Source of the DNA: Datisca glomerata
Lineage: Eukaryota; Streptophyta; Magnoliopsida; Cucurbitales; Datiscaceae
DNA length: 64,000 bases
Reading direction: 5' to 3'
NCBI GenBank assembly: GCA_003255025.1
Contig: QANY01008895.1
Span: 1-64,000, forward strand
Shown here: piece after piece, positions 1 through 10,266 of the stretch
Layout: the number at the start of each line of letters is the position of its first letter
Position numbering within the stretch: the stretch's first letter is position 1
Position numbers and translations under genes: made by a program
Notes under the pieces: generated by a model
The model's database searches: none
What the model was told of the DNA's origin: nothing
Seen by the model: only the letters and a program-made list of their open reading frames with translations

Positions 1-949
1 GAGTAGCTCTAGTGTATACCCACCATTCTTTAGTATTTGCAATAAAATTGCATTAAAAAACCATAGCAAAAAGGTCAATGTCAGATATGCCATTCGAAAT
101 ATTGTCAATTTTAGTAACATTGACTTGAGCATTATTTTTCTTGACATTCTTAGGCTTTCGACACTCCTTCGAGCGATGTCCTTGTCTTCCATAGTTGTAG
201 CACTTGCCTTTGAACTTCTTTCCATTGTTGTGTCCTTGACTTGGACCAACACTCGACATCTTTCTCTTTTTGTTTGGTCTTTGTCCATCCTTTACTATGT
301 TAGCTTTAGATACCACGAGGTGGATCCTACTTTTATTTTCATACTTTCGATTGTCTTCTTCAATCCTCAAATGGACTATTAAATCTTCAAGTTTCATTTA
401 TTTATGTTTGTGCTTGAGATAATTTTTGAAAGCTTTCCAAGACGACGGTAATTTTTCAATTATCGCTGCTACTTGAAAGGATTCGCTAAGATACATTTTC
501 TCAGCATGTATCTCATGCAAAATGACTTGAAGCTCTTTAACTTGGCTAATTACAGTTTTTGAATCGATCATGTTATATTCTAAAAGCCGGCCTACAGTAT
601 ATTTCTTTGCACTGGTATCTTCGATTTTATACTTCTTGTCCAAAGACTCCCAAAGTTCTTTAGCCGACTTTACCGCACTTTAGAAATTATACAGTGTGTT
701 ATTATCGTTGAGTATATAATTTTTACAGAGAAAGTCCAAATGCTTCCAAGCATCCACATCGGCAACTTTCTCTTTATTAGTTTCTCCTTCTTTAAGTACA
801 TGAGCGAGCCACTTCAATGAGAAACTTGGCCAAATTCAAAGTGGTGACAAAATAACATTTTCGGTTGTCATCCTTTAAAATCTACACCATTGATTTTTTC
901 TGGTTTTCCCTATGATAAGGATAGAAATAGGATTACTAGATGCAGCCAT
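1..949 (-). pseudogene. Ty1/copia gag fragment, broken
   Basis: Minus-strand remains of a copia gag. A start codon at 949-947 opens a reading that begins MAASSNPISIL, as copia gag often does, but soon meets a stop. The frame then moves through two open pieces, 643-398 (gag-like helical region with [17 protein letters not shown]) and 397-53. The second piece carries a zinc knuckle of the pattern C-x2-[here Y]-x4-H-x4-C (CYNYGRQGHRSKEC, second Cys replaced by Tyr). A lysine-rich linker follows. Protease and polymerase would lie off the left edge of the window. Stops and frame changes make it non-functional. No LTR was identified to its right; 950-1183 may be its leader. Confidence 0.75.
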
Positions 950-1660
950 TTCTGTTACGATAAAAGAATAATTTTTTTTAGAATATTATATGAAACACAC
1001 AAGTTAAATAACTTATCAGAACCGTGAATACTTTATATTTGCAAACAAAAACTTGAGAAAAACAGTACCAGACTCACGAAACCCAATATGCAGTAAAGTA
1101 GTAGAATTTAAAAGATTTTCTTTAAAAACAATTCAAGCGATGAAAAGTATAAAAATAGTGCTAAACAAAAAATAAAGAACTAAGGGCCTGTTTGGTATGT
1201 GGGTATTCTAAGGGAAATACCATGAATGTGAGGGGTATAGAATATACCCTTGTTTGTTTTACTTTTTTTTTTTCAAGGGTACAACATTTCGGTAATGCTA
1301 AGATACCCTCAATGGAGGGTATCTTCATGCCCTTCTAAATTGATGGGTATGTTCATTCCAGGCAGACATGGTAAGTTCTCTCTCTCTCTCACTCTCAATC
1401 TAATAAAGACCAGACTCTCATAATCTCATTTTTAGATTGATTGTTAGATTTGGGGTTTGGTAATCTTATACTTTCAGCTTTCGAGTTAGATTGATTTTTG
1501 CTCTCTTTGGGGTGTGTGGGTGTATTTAGGAACCCATCTATCCCTTCCTCCCATCTTTCCCCTCCTATGTTACAGACTCTGTTTTAGTGTGGATGGCAAA
1601 ACTTCCCCTACTATATAGCTATGGATCAGAGAGAGAGGGAGGGGAGAGAGAAAGAGAGAT

Positions 1661-1694
<34 letters not shown>

Positions 1695-1701
1695 GAGATA
1701 G

Positions 1702-1734
<33 letters not shown>

Positions 1735-1904
1735 TAGGGAGAGGTGGATGGTGGAGTGATGTGAGGTGGGTGGGTGAATATGTGTGTGACGTGTCGTGTG
1801 ATGTGGTGAAGGGAAATTTTTTTTAATATAAATTAGACAAAATTGTATTGGTTTGTGTAATAAGAAAACTAAAACAAGGTGAATTTGGGAATGAATTGTT
1901 TTAC
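950..1904. other. Non-coding stretch with MITE-like end and microsatellite
   Basis: No gene is seen. 950-1180 is AT-rich and may be the leader of the adjacent gag fragment. At about 1184 a sequence starting GGGCCTGTTTGGTATGTGGG resembles the terminal repeat of many plant MITEs; it is followed by inverted GGGTATCTT/AAGATACCC-like segments near 1290-1330, but a convincing second terminus was not found. 1380-1560 is CT-rich and 1560-1740 is a GA/GATA-rich tract. Confidence 0.4.
1660..1733. repeat. (GATA)n/(GA)n compound microsatellite
   Basis: Uninterrupted GATA units run through most of this stretch, with short GA interruptions, within a longer purine-rich tract starting near 1628. Reading across it on the minus strand gives a low-complexity serine/leucine/tyrosine open frame that should not be taken as a gene. 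Confidence 0.9.
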
Positions 1905-4900
1905 CTGGTAGATCTCCTAATAATAGGTGGTTGAGGTTGATCCTCATTAGTGATAGGAGGATCTGAATTAGTAGGAGTATCTACGACAAGATTAAGATTC
2001 TGGAGAGGAGAATCTGATGAAGAAGGAAGGTCAGAAAAGGATGTATTAGGTGGTTTAGCCAAAATAAGATCAGGAAATGAGTCAATAGGAGAAGAAGAAT
2101 GGGGATAGTGGAAAAAAGGAAACACAGTTTCATGGAAAAATCTCTAGAAAGGAAAAATTGTTTGGAAACAATGTCATAAAGTCTGTATCCTTTAACTCCT
2201 GAAGAATACCCCATAAACACAAGTTCTAGCTTTTGGAGAAAATTTTGTTCTATGAGAGGGAATGATAGATGCAAAGCAAAGACTACCAAAACCTCTTAAG
2301 AAATTGTAATCAGCAAGTCTGTTATCCAGTAATGTAAAATGAGTTTTATTTGACAACAAAGGAGATGGTGTCCTATTGATGAAGTAAGTTACAGTAAGTA
2401 AACACTCACCCCAAAACTTGAGAGGTACTTGATACTGAAAGTGCAATGCACAAGCCGTATTGAGAAGATGTTGATGCTTCCTTTCTACCACAGAACTTTG
2501 TTGAGGACACTCCAAAAAGTGAACTGATGCAATACACCTTTAGAATTGAAAAAACCCAGTAAACTGTAATTCTGGAGCATTATCAGATCTGAATTGTTTG
2601 ATAACATTATTGAATTGAGTTTCAATGAGTTTTAAAAACCTTGGAATGAGACTGCTAGCTTCAGACTTATGCTTCATCAGAAAAGTCCAAGTAAACCTAG
2701 TTGAATCATCCAACAAGGTGAGAGAATACCTGAACCCATTGTGAGTGGTTGTGCTGAAGGGACCCTATGTATCACAGTGTATCAAATAAAATGCTTTAGC
2801 AGACATATGCTTGTTAGATGAAAAAGTTAATGGTCTTTGTTTAGCTAGAGGACAAACAATATAAGTATACGTCAAATCATGCTTATCTAGATTCAAAATA
2901 TCTTGTAACAAACTAAGTCTCTTAGCAGACAAGACACCTATTTTGTGATGCCATATTTGAGTATTCACATTATTAACTACAGTAGAAGTCAAATTGCATA
3001 ATTGGTCAATTGTAATCTTGAAATTGGCTAGAACAAAAAAATGTGGAATCAATGACATAGAGACCATCAACTCTGTCACCCTTGCTAATCATCTTCAGGC
3101 TGACAAGATCCTGGATAATGCAGTAATAAATGATAAAATGAACATCCAACGCAAAAAACTTGGTCATAGCACTCACACATAACATATTGAACTTGAACTG
3201 AGGAACATATAGAATATATATCAAAATCGGTGTAGAAGACAGCCTCACAGTTTCAATAAATTGCACATATATCCTAGTTTGATTAGGTAAGATGACATAA
3301 GCATCCTGAACTTTTTTCATGGACAGAAAAATGTGTTGATTGAAGCAAATATGACAGGTTGCACCAGAATCAACTATCCAGAACCTTGAAGAGTAAAATG
3401 CTTGACTAACAAATATCAAAGAGCAAGTACATGTTATCTGATTGGTAGACGCATGAATGTCTGTCTCATTCTTAACTTCACTTAAATGACTTTTCAGCAT
3501 TGTCAATAAGTGAAAGTATTGTGTTGTATTGGGCGTCTGAACAAAACTAAGCAGATTGTTTGAATTCTGACTGTTTGTTGCAGAAGTAGGAGATTGAGCA
3601 TTGGTGTTACCATTTCCAGAAGAAAAATCAAGTCCAGAAACTTGATTTGCTACTTGAGATATTGCAGAACTGGTGTTTCAGTTAATAGAAGAATTGGCCT
3701 TTTGTCTAGCCTTGTAATCAGGTGGATATCCATGAAGCTTATAACATTTATCAACAATATGTTCAGAAAAATTACAATGCGTGCAAAGAGGCCTGTCTTT
3801 CCTTTGGTTAGATTTGTTGGATGAATGATTACCACCAAATCTAGAAGAGTTTATTTTGAAAACAAAGGCTAAGTTAGGTTCATGGTTACATAGTCCAGAA
3901 TTTTCTTGGATCTTTCTTTGGTGTTCTTATTGAGAGATCAAGGCAAATACCTTGTTAATAAGAGGTATAGGATCCATAAGGAGAACTTGCCCTCTAACTT
4001 GAGAAAAACTGTCATTCAAACCCATGAGGAAAGACATTACATACTTCATATTATAATGTTATGCAAGTTTTTGGTTACCACCACAAGTGCACTTTCCACA
4101 AGTACACAATGTAGGAGTATTCATAGTTCAATTTCGGTCGGTTATTTGAGCAAAATCCAAACCGAACCGAAAGTCATGGTTTCGTCCCTACCCGAACCGA
4201 ATCGAGCTGTGAGTTATATATGAATCGAATCGAACTGTGAGTTATTGTTCGGGTCGGTTCGGCTCACCTGTTCGGGTATATATGGGGTTAAAGACTCAAA
4301 ACGACGCTGTATAGAAGAGTATATGAGATAAACAACATTAGGGTATAAAACGACGTCATTTTGCATATGGATATTCTTTCAAATCGAATTGAAAGTTTGG
4401 TTTGATAGAAATGTTGAACCAACCGAACTGAGGTATATTAAATAACCGATTGAATCGAACATTTTTTGGTTCGGTACTATTCAGTTCGGTTGGTTCGGTA
4501 CCAAAATTTTCACCCCTAACATAATGGCCTATAGTTGCTAAGTTCTTCCCAGATAGCCTTTAAGGTAGTGAAATAAGCACCTACAGAAAGTTACTTTGGT
4601 GTATGATTCAATAAATCACGCCTAAGTTGAAAAATGTGAGGTCCATTTCTTTGCTAAAACCTTTCTCTAAGATCATTCCAAATCTCATAGGCAGATGAAG
4701 AAAAAATGATAGATGCAGAAATTTCTTTTGAACCAGAGTTAAAGATCCAGGATATGACAATATTATTACTGCGTATCCATGAATTAATGAGAGAATCAGT
4801 ACTTGATGGTTTAGGAATAGAATCATCAATAAAACCTAGCTTATTCTTCACAGATAAAGCTATCATCATAGCTCGGTTCCAAGAATTGTAGTTTTCACCA

Positions 4901-5040
4901 GTAAGAGGTTGTGAAACAAGAATGATGTTAGGCTGTCAGAATGATGCAAGAAATAAGGATCTCGAAGCATCTTCAATGGTAGAATTGTTCATTGAAGGGC
5001 CAGTCAGTTGTGTTGAAGTATTAACGGCTTCAGTCGCCAT
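1905..5040 (-). pseudogene. Ty1/copia element, gag to integrase, truncated
   Basis: A decayed minus-strand copia. The start codon at 5040-5038 opens MATEAVNTSTQ. Gag follows at 4869-4608 (IALSVKNKLGF, YEIWNDLRERF). Remnants of a CCHC region lie near 3838-3650, then protease (WIVDSGATCHICF) and a GAG-pre-integrase part at 3506-3006. Integrase pieces lie at 3079-2765 and 2515-2192 (PQQSSVVERKHQHLL, the QNG-type motif). The linker ending in PPIIRRSTR stops at about 1925. Reverse transcriptase, RNase H and the 3' LTR are missing: homology stops before a GATA microsatellite. Several frameshifts and stops are present, and gag is also split by the MITE at 4112-4518. Confidence 0.85.
4112..4518. mobile_element. 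hAT-like MITE nested in copia gag
   Basis: A 407-bp insert with no coding capacity. The left end reads TAGGAGTATTCAT and the right end, inverted, reads TAGGGGTGAAAAT, so the ends are imperfect terminal inverted repeats. It is bracketed by ACACAATG (4104-4111) and ACATAATG (4519-4526), an 8-bp duplication with one mismatch, the length made by hAT transposases. The interior is dominated by degenerate CCGAACCGAA/TTCGGTTCGG motifs in both orientations, so the strand can fold extensively. It interrupts the gag of the surrounding copia and is therefore younger than that element. Confidence 0.75.
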
Positions 5041-5162
5041 TAACGGAGCTAAGTTTATACAGACATAAACAATGAAGCTTAAGGAAGAATCAAAGTAGAA
5101 AAATCGAAGCAAAAATCAATTAGGTGATCGATCAAGAACAAGCAGTGATTGAAGCACGGACG

Positions 5163-5330
5163 TACTCTGATACTATATTGAGGATCTAGACAGTTGAAAA
5201 TGGTAAAATGATTTTCATATTACTTCGAATAACTTTACAAGCTGAGCTAAAGAATATATATAACAAATACAAGGCCAATAATAAAATGACACGTGTAAAA
5301 TAATATAAACTAACTTAACAGAAAGTTAAC
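5163..5330 (-). repeat. Primer-binding site and probable 5' LTR remnant of the 1905-5040 copia
   Basis: Upstream of the gag start, positions 5175-5163 read on the minus strand as TAGTATCAGAGTA. This matches the usual copia initiator-Met tRNA primer site (TGGTATCAGAGCA) at 11 of 13 places. The sequence to the right, starting TGAGG at 5179, would be the 5' LTR. Its outer end (near 5310-5330) is a guess because no partner LTR remains. Confidence 0.5.
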
Positions 5331-7341
5331 TCTTAATATGTTTAAATTAAATTGACTAAATTTTTGGTAAACTAACTTAATTAAGTCATATTTTTTAATT
5401 AAATATTAAAATCATTGGCTTTCATTTAGAACACATATCTGTTTAAACCCATATTTATAACATCCCTGTCTATTCCATCAAAACAAACAAAATAATCTAA
5501 TATCATTACCATTAAATCAAAATATTCCTAAATGTTAACAAATAAAGTAATCTTAACTTTTTGGGCATATGCTTAACCCACAATGATATTCCATCAATCT
5601 CTGAAAATCATTTACTCACTGTCTTATACCAAAACGACCCCTAAGTTTGTTTTCAAATGACGTAGATCATGAGCAGAAAATTCAATATTATTTTTGTAAG
5701 AGAAAAATCACAACTAAATAAATGTAGGATACAAATACTAAATTCAGTGCTTAACTAAGTCCAATTTGCAAGAAACTGTAATTAAGCAGTAAATATGCGA
5801 AATCCAGCAAAAAGACTATAAGAACAATACTGAACCGAGGCAATCTTCAAATTTTGTAACTGTAAATATGGGAAATTTTCCAAAAGTTACAAGGAAAAAA
5901 TTGTAGAAGCAGCCATAACACACTGTGAAAATAGAGTATATATAACCAACACTTATAATATAACTCACATGCAAAGCACAATTATAAACAATTCCAAAGC
6001 TATAAACTATGTAGTGAAAAAGTATACAAAATCAAATACCCTAATGACTATGCAACAACCACGTATAGAAAAGATTTAGACTATGTATTAAATCTATGAC
6101 TAAAAATTACATTTTGAATTCCCACATACAGAATCAACTTGCAGATTTAAACTACAAATTTCCTAAAATTACAGGATTGAATTTAAGCCGATAGAAATTG
6201 CATTCAGATTTATTATAATTTCGACTTAAGATTGTTATAACCTGCATGCATAGACAGATAAAAAACTCAGATTTTATAGTTAGTCAAATATAATGATGAT
6301 CCGTACCCAATGTGAAAACTGTCTCCTTAAGATGAATTTACCCACTCACAAGTGCTTAAGATGTTGAGTAATCATCTTCTAGGATATGACGGATCTTTCG
6401 TTCTTATAAAAGTAGCACTCCAATTGATAAGAATTGGTGAACGTAATTTTGTCTTGTAATCGCACACAACAAACCCAAATGCAAGAGAATGCATGATAAT
6501 ATGTAGGAAGAATGTGTTGTATATGTTATTACAACAAGTAACCACTATATATAGGTTGGCTCGAGGCCATTCGAACCAACCTTTGGTTACTTTTGGTAAT
6601 ATTATGATCGAAGAGGTATAAGCCAAACATAATATCTTTTAAGAAATTATAAGAAATTTATCAATACTCTAAGATCAACCCCGTACCATATTGTACCATG
6701 CCGAGCCGACTACTGGTGGCGTGATAAGCTCTTGTTCAAATTTCTTATCTATTCAAGTGGGTAAGTTTTGAAACAACTTTCTCTTTCATTATCTAATGGT
6801 TTTGATAACATGTCATCTCACATTGCTTTCCATAATATATATAAAGTGTTTGAACTCGGTCCCACTGATATCAGAGTATGGATACATTAGATGAGTTCAA
6901 CCTTGTCAAACTACCATTTTCTCCAACATTCCATGAGTTAAGTGTTTAATTAGGCATCCATATAAAAAGATACTGATGAGTAGTTTTGGCACTCATTTTT
7001 ATTTATATAGGCACTATAATAAGATAAAATGTATTATACAATTTAAATAAGAAATGTTTAGTCACACACATAATATATAATTTAAGTTTTGGATATTTAC
7101 AAATATCCATTTCTTCACAAGAAAAACACAAGATTTAAATTACTTAGATACACTCATCATGGCCAACAAACTAGTGCCCATTCCACTAAAACCACAGTTA
7201 ATATTTGTGCCTAACTCCAATTGATTAAGTTCCCATTAACACTAATATAATCAATAAACCTTTACTATGAATTCATGTACAATCCACACATCCTTTGTCA
7301 TATTCAATAAGCTTTAAAATTACCTAATTAGTTGATGAAAA
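5331..7341. other. AT-rich intergenic DNA, no gene seen
   Basis: No supported gene. Around 5560-5645 the minus strand starts TTAGGGGTCGTTTTGGTATAA, resembling the terminus of a plant DNA-transposon MITE, but a partner end was not located. A short open frame at 6626-6372 (minus) lies in sequence resembling LTR or repeat DNA and has no recognisable domain. Confidence 0.4.
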
Positions 7342-7758
7342 ATGAAGTTGTCATCACTCTTGATTTTGGTTGCCACCTTGTCCAAGTTGTTATTCTTCTG
7401 GTCCATTGAATTAGTAGATGCTAAAAGGTTAGTTATAAAGGAGGAAAAGAGAGAAAAACTAGTCATGAATTATAATCTCACAACAGATGTAACTCCTACC
7501 AAAGTAAAGGATGAGAAAATCGTTTAGGATAAACATGTTCGGGGCGGAGACGATGGGGATGAAGAAAAAGATGAAGCATTAGGCAACGGAAATGACAATA
7601 GCGATCGAGATCAATCTGGAGATGAAGATGGTGAAGAAAGCAACAAAGACGAAATTGAAATTGATAACGACGATGATGGCAACGGCATTTATGGAGTTGT
7701 TAGAGGAAGTTTCAGTACGCCAGCTAGAAAGGGAGCACATCATGGATACTATATGTGA
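7342..7758 (+). pseudogene. Small secreted acidic protein, interrupted by one in-frame TAG
   Basis: The start at 7342 gives a convincing signal peptide (MKLSSLLILVATLSKLLFFW...VDA), then a basic stretch (KRLVIKEEKREKL) to a TAG at 7525-7527. Without any frame change, coding continues to TGA at 7756-7758: a very acidic part (GGDDGDEEKDEALGNGNDN, DEDGEESNKDEIEIDNDDD) and a Gly/Arg/His-rich tail (GVVRGSFSTPARKGAHHGYY). In total that is 138 residues plus the stop. Signal peptide, acidic variable region and short basic C-terminus resemble the layout of plant peptide-hormone precursors, but the tail does not match a family I recognise. Either a nonsense allele, a sequencing error, or a 61-residue product. 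No introns are needed. Confidence 0.5.
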
Positions 7759-7855
7759 CTCTTTACTTGCTCTTTGTGAATCATAATAAGCTAAATATGT
7801 AGTTTGCTTCATCCATCTTTGTTATTTGTTGACATATAAATCAAGAAGTAGGCTA

Positions 7856-7882
7856 ATATATATATATATATATATATATATN

Positions 7883-7919
<37 letters not shown>
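7856..7919. repeat. (TA)n followed by (TG)n microsatellite
   Basis: About 22 TA units (with one N at 7882) pass directly into about 10 TG units. It lies about 100 bp downstream of the small secreted-protein locus. Confidence 0.95.
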
Positions 7920-8145
7920 ACTAGTGTATTACCATATATCGAAAGAGGGGTTGATAATAGAAAGGAATGAATCTTGAAACTTTGTCATCTAAATTAATTC
8001 CCTGTAAAAAGTTCATCTTCTCCCTATAAAAAGTTCAACGACAATTACTAAATTGATTTTGTGTTGACGTTATTATACGAATTATGAATTAGATGTATTA
8101 ACTATTAAGTGTTATATTTGTTACGTTGTCAAGGGGCATATGTTA

Positions 8146-8283
8146 TGTAATAACTTAGTGTTAAAATTTTGGGTGGAACCTTAAGGTCATAGGTTTAAAC
8201 CTAAACCTTGTCATAAGTATATTTAAAGGTCTTTGATGAGGCATTGTGATTGATTTGCCTCGATCGTTCTATTTTTTTTTTAT
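8146..8283 (+). mobile_element. Candidate tRNA-derived SINE
   Basis: TAACTTAGTGTT at 8151-8162 resembles a pol III A box and GGTTTAAACC at 8192-8201 resembles a B box (GGTTCGAATCC type); the spacing of about 40 bp is right for a SINE promoter. The segment GGGTGGAACCTTAAGGTCAT between them and the T-rich end at 8270-8282 fit plant SINE heads and tails. No clear target-site duplication was found, so the ends are approximate. Confidence 0.4.
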
Positions 8284-8718
8284 TTCGTTTTACAAATAAT
8301 TTCAAGAGGTGTTTAAAAGAGTTTCATGGTAGTACCTTTCAAGAGGTACTATATAGATAGATTTATAACTGCTGCTTGTGACTGTTTTGGACAATTAGAA
8401 GTACAATATTTGTGACTGTTTAGACATTCACAATGACTTTTATTTAAGTCATTTTCGTAGGCAGTCGAAGGGGTTGAAATTTTCAATTCATTAAGAGCAT
8501 ATATCTGAAACATAAACACTTTCTGGTCTTTGAAGGAGAGAGTATTGTTATGCTGCTTACTTCCTCCAAGAGACCGTTGTATCTTGAAAACAGACGTTTT
8601 GTGAGCACTATTTGCAGAGACAATACTGTTTTAGCCCATTGCACCATCTGCAAATCTCGGTCTAAGTTTTTCTTTGTAATCTTATTTCTCTGTATTCTGT
8701 ATGTTTACTGTGTAATAG

Positions 8719-8719
<1 letters not shown>

Positions 8720-8769
<50 letters not shown>
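8720..8769. repeat. (TTA)n microsatellite
   Basis: About 16 uninterrupted TTA units. In one frame it encodes a run of tyrosines, which makes an artificial open frame. Confidence 0.95.
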
Positions 8770-8771
<2 letters not shown>

Positions 8772-9727
8772 ATATCATTCATTTTCTTACATTAAGATGT
8801 GCATCTTTCATATTCAAATTGATGTGTGTCATTCTTATAAAAGAGTTAATATTCTATGGTCAATGACAAAGTCCACGAGATAAGTAGTAATCACCTCTCT
8901 CATCTAAAGATGATGTTTCGAAGTGCAACCCTATTCCCAATTTGACAAAACTTGTAGAGTTAATTTACTAAGCATAGTCTCAACACCTTAGTTTTACTCT
9001 TTAATGTCTATTATATAAGTAGTTTTATGTATATAATATATATAAATGTTTAACAAGAGTGATAGCAACCAATGTGATTTTTTAGCTCTCATTGTGGAGA
9101 AATGATAGAGATTGATGATCATAATATGACCGCCAGTCTTGCTCGTTAGATTAAAAAATGAACGGTTAAAATCTATTCTATTTAAAAAAAAAAAATAATT
9201 TACTTTTTTTTTATTTTCATTTTAAATATATTAGTCATTCAAATCTGAATCAAGAGACCACAATTGAATAATGTCCATTGTGATTCTTTAGCTAAATCTT
9301 GCTTCCCTTGTTGGCTGGTTTGAAGGTACTTCCAAGTGGAGCTTCAAGCCTTGCTCAGATGAATGTTAAATCAAATATTAGTTGATATCAAGGTTGTCAA
9401 GAGTGCTAGCTTTGAAGCCTCTCAACCTAAAAAGGCTATTTAGTTGGTGATTTACAAAATACTCTGGAAAACATTTTTGAATCAGTGATTTCATACAAAA
9501 AAAATCTAAATTAACAAAAAAGCATACAAAAACATTATTGTATAGAGATGAATAGAAAACAATCAAAATACAATATCACTATATATATATATCTTAATCA
9601 ACCAGACAAGGCAGGAAGATACAACATTTGAAATCAAAAACATACAAATGACAAGAACTAAATACATCCCCAAGAAAACAACAAAAAATCAGATTCACAT
9701 CTTCATAAACATCTTAAAGAATGTGTT
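8770..9727. other. Intergenic DNA downstream of the kinase-PP2C gene
   Basis: AT-rich with short A and T runs (9181-9220). No coding sequence or known element recognised. Confidence 0.4.
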
Positions 9728-9737
9728 TTTATTTATT
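9728..9737 (-). terminator. Polyadenylation signals of the kinase-PP2C gene
   Basis: Two overlapping AATAAA hexamers on the minus strand, about 60 nt past the stop codon at 9795-9797. Position and spacing suit a plant 3' UTR near-upstream element. Confidence 0.5.
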
Positions 9738-9794
9738 TCTTCAACATAATTTATGGAGCACAACTTGAACAACAAGTAACGAATTGATTCAACA

Positions 9795-10226
9795 CTAGTA
9801 TATTCTCTCTGCTGTGCTCACCGGGCGTAGGAATACGACAATTACCGTGACGTTATCTTTGCCACCACGTTCTACTGCTTCTGTCGCCAGTCTCTTCGAA
9901 CACATCCCCGGCTCCTTTACGGTGTCTCTGATTATGCTAACCACCTCAGAGTTGCTCAAAACATCCCATAATCCATCACTAGCCATAACCTGATAAGAAA
10001 CCACGTTCATTCCATATTTATCACTAGTTTCCTTTCTATATTCCAAAGACTCAACAAAAAAAATGAAAAAATTAATATTTTCCTTTCTTTTCCCTCGTAG
10101 TTTCCAATATGCCAACAAACATAACCTTCAAGAATTTAATTAGAGAGAGAGACCCCATTGAAGACGAGAGTGAGGTACAAGGCCATTTCTGTCCACCGGC
10201 ACCCAGTGTGGACGCTCAGCCACAGC

Positions 10227-10266
<40 letters not shown>

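Noticed and set aside
1184..1380. MITE-like start GGGCCTGTTTGGTATG
   Set aside because: Only one terminus could be recognised; the proposed right end near 1365 shares just a few bases.
1570..1947. Minus-strand open frame of about 125 codons rich in Ser, Leu and Tyr
   Set aside because: It is the translation of the GATA/GA microsatellite, with no codon structure of its own.
6372..6626. Minus-strand frame of 84 codons
   Set aside because: Lies in LTR-like repeat sequence with no domain; a CTCTGATA-type primer site could not be tied to it.
6860..6885. TGATATCAGAGTATGG, resembling a copia primer site
   Set aside because: No LTR boundary or element sequence is visible beside it; two mismatches in a short motif are not enough.
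8550..8795. Plus-strand open frame with a tyrosine run
   Set aside because: The run comes from the TTA microsatellite; no family resemblance or splice context.
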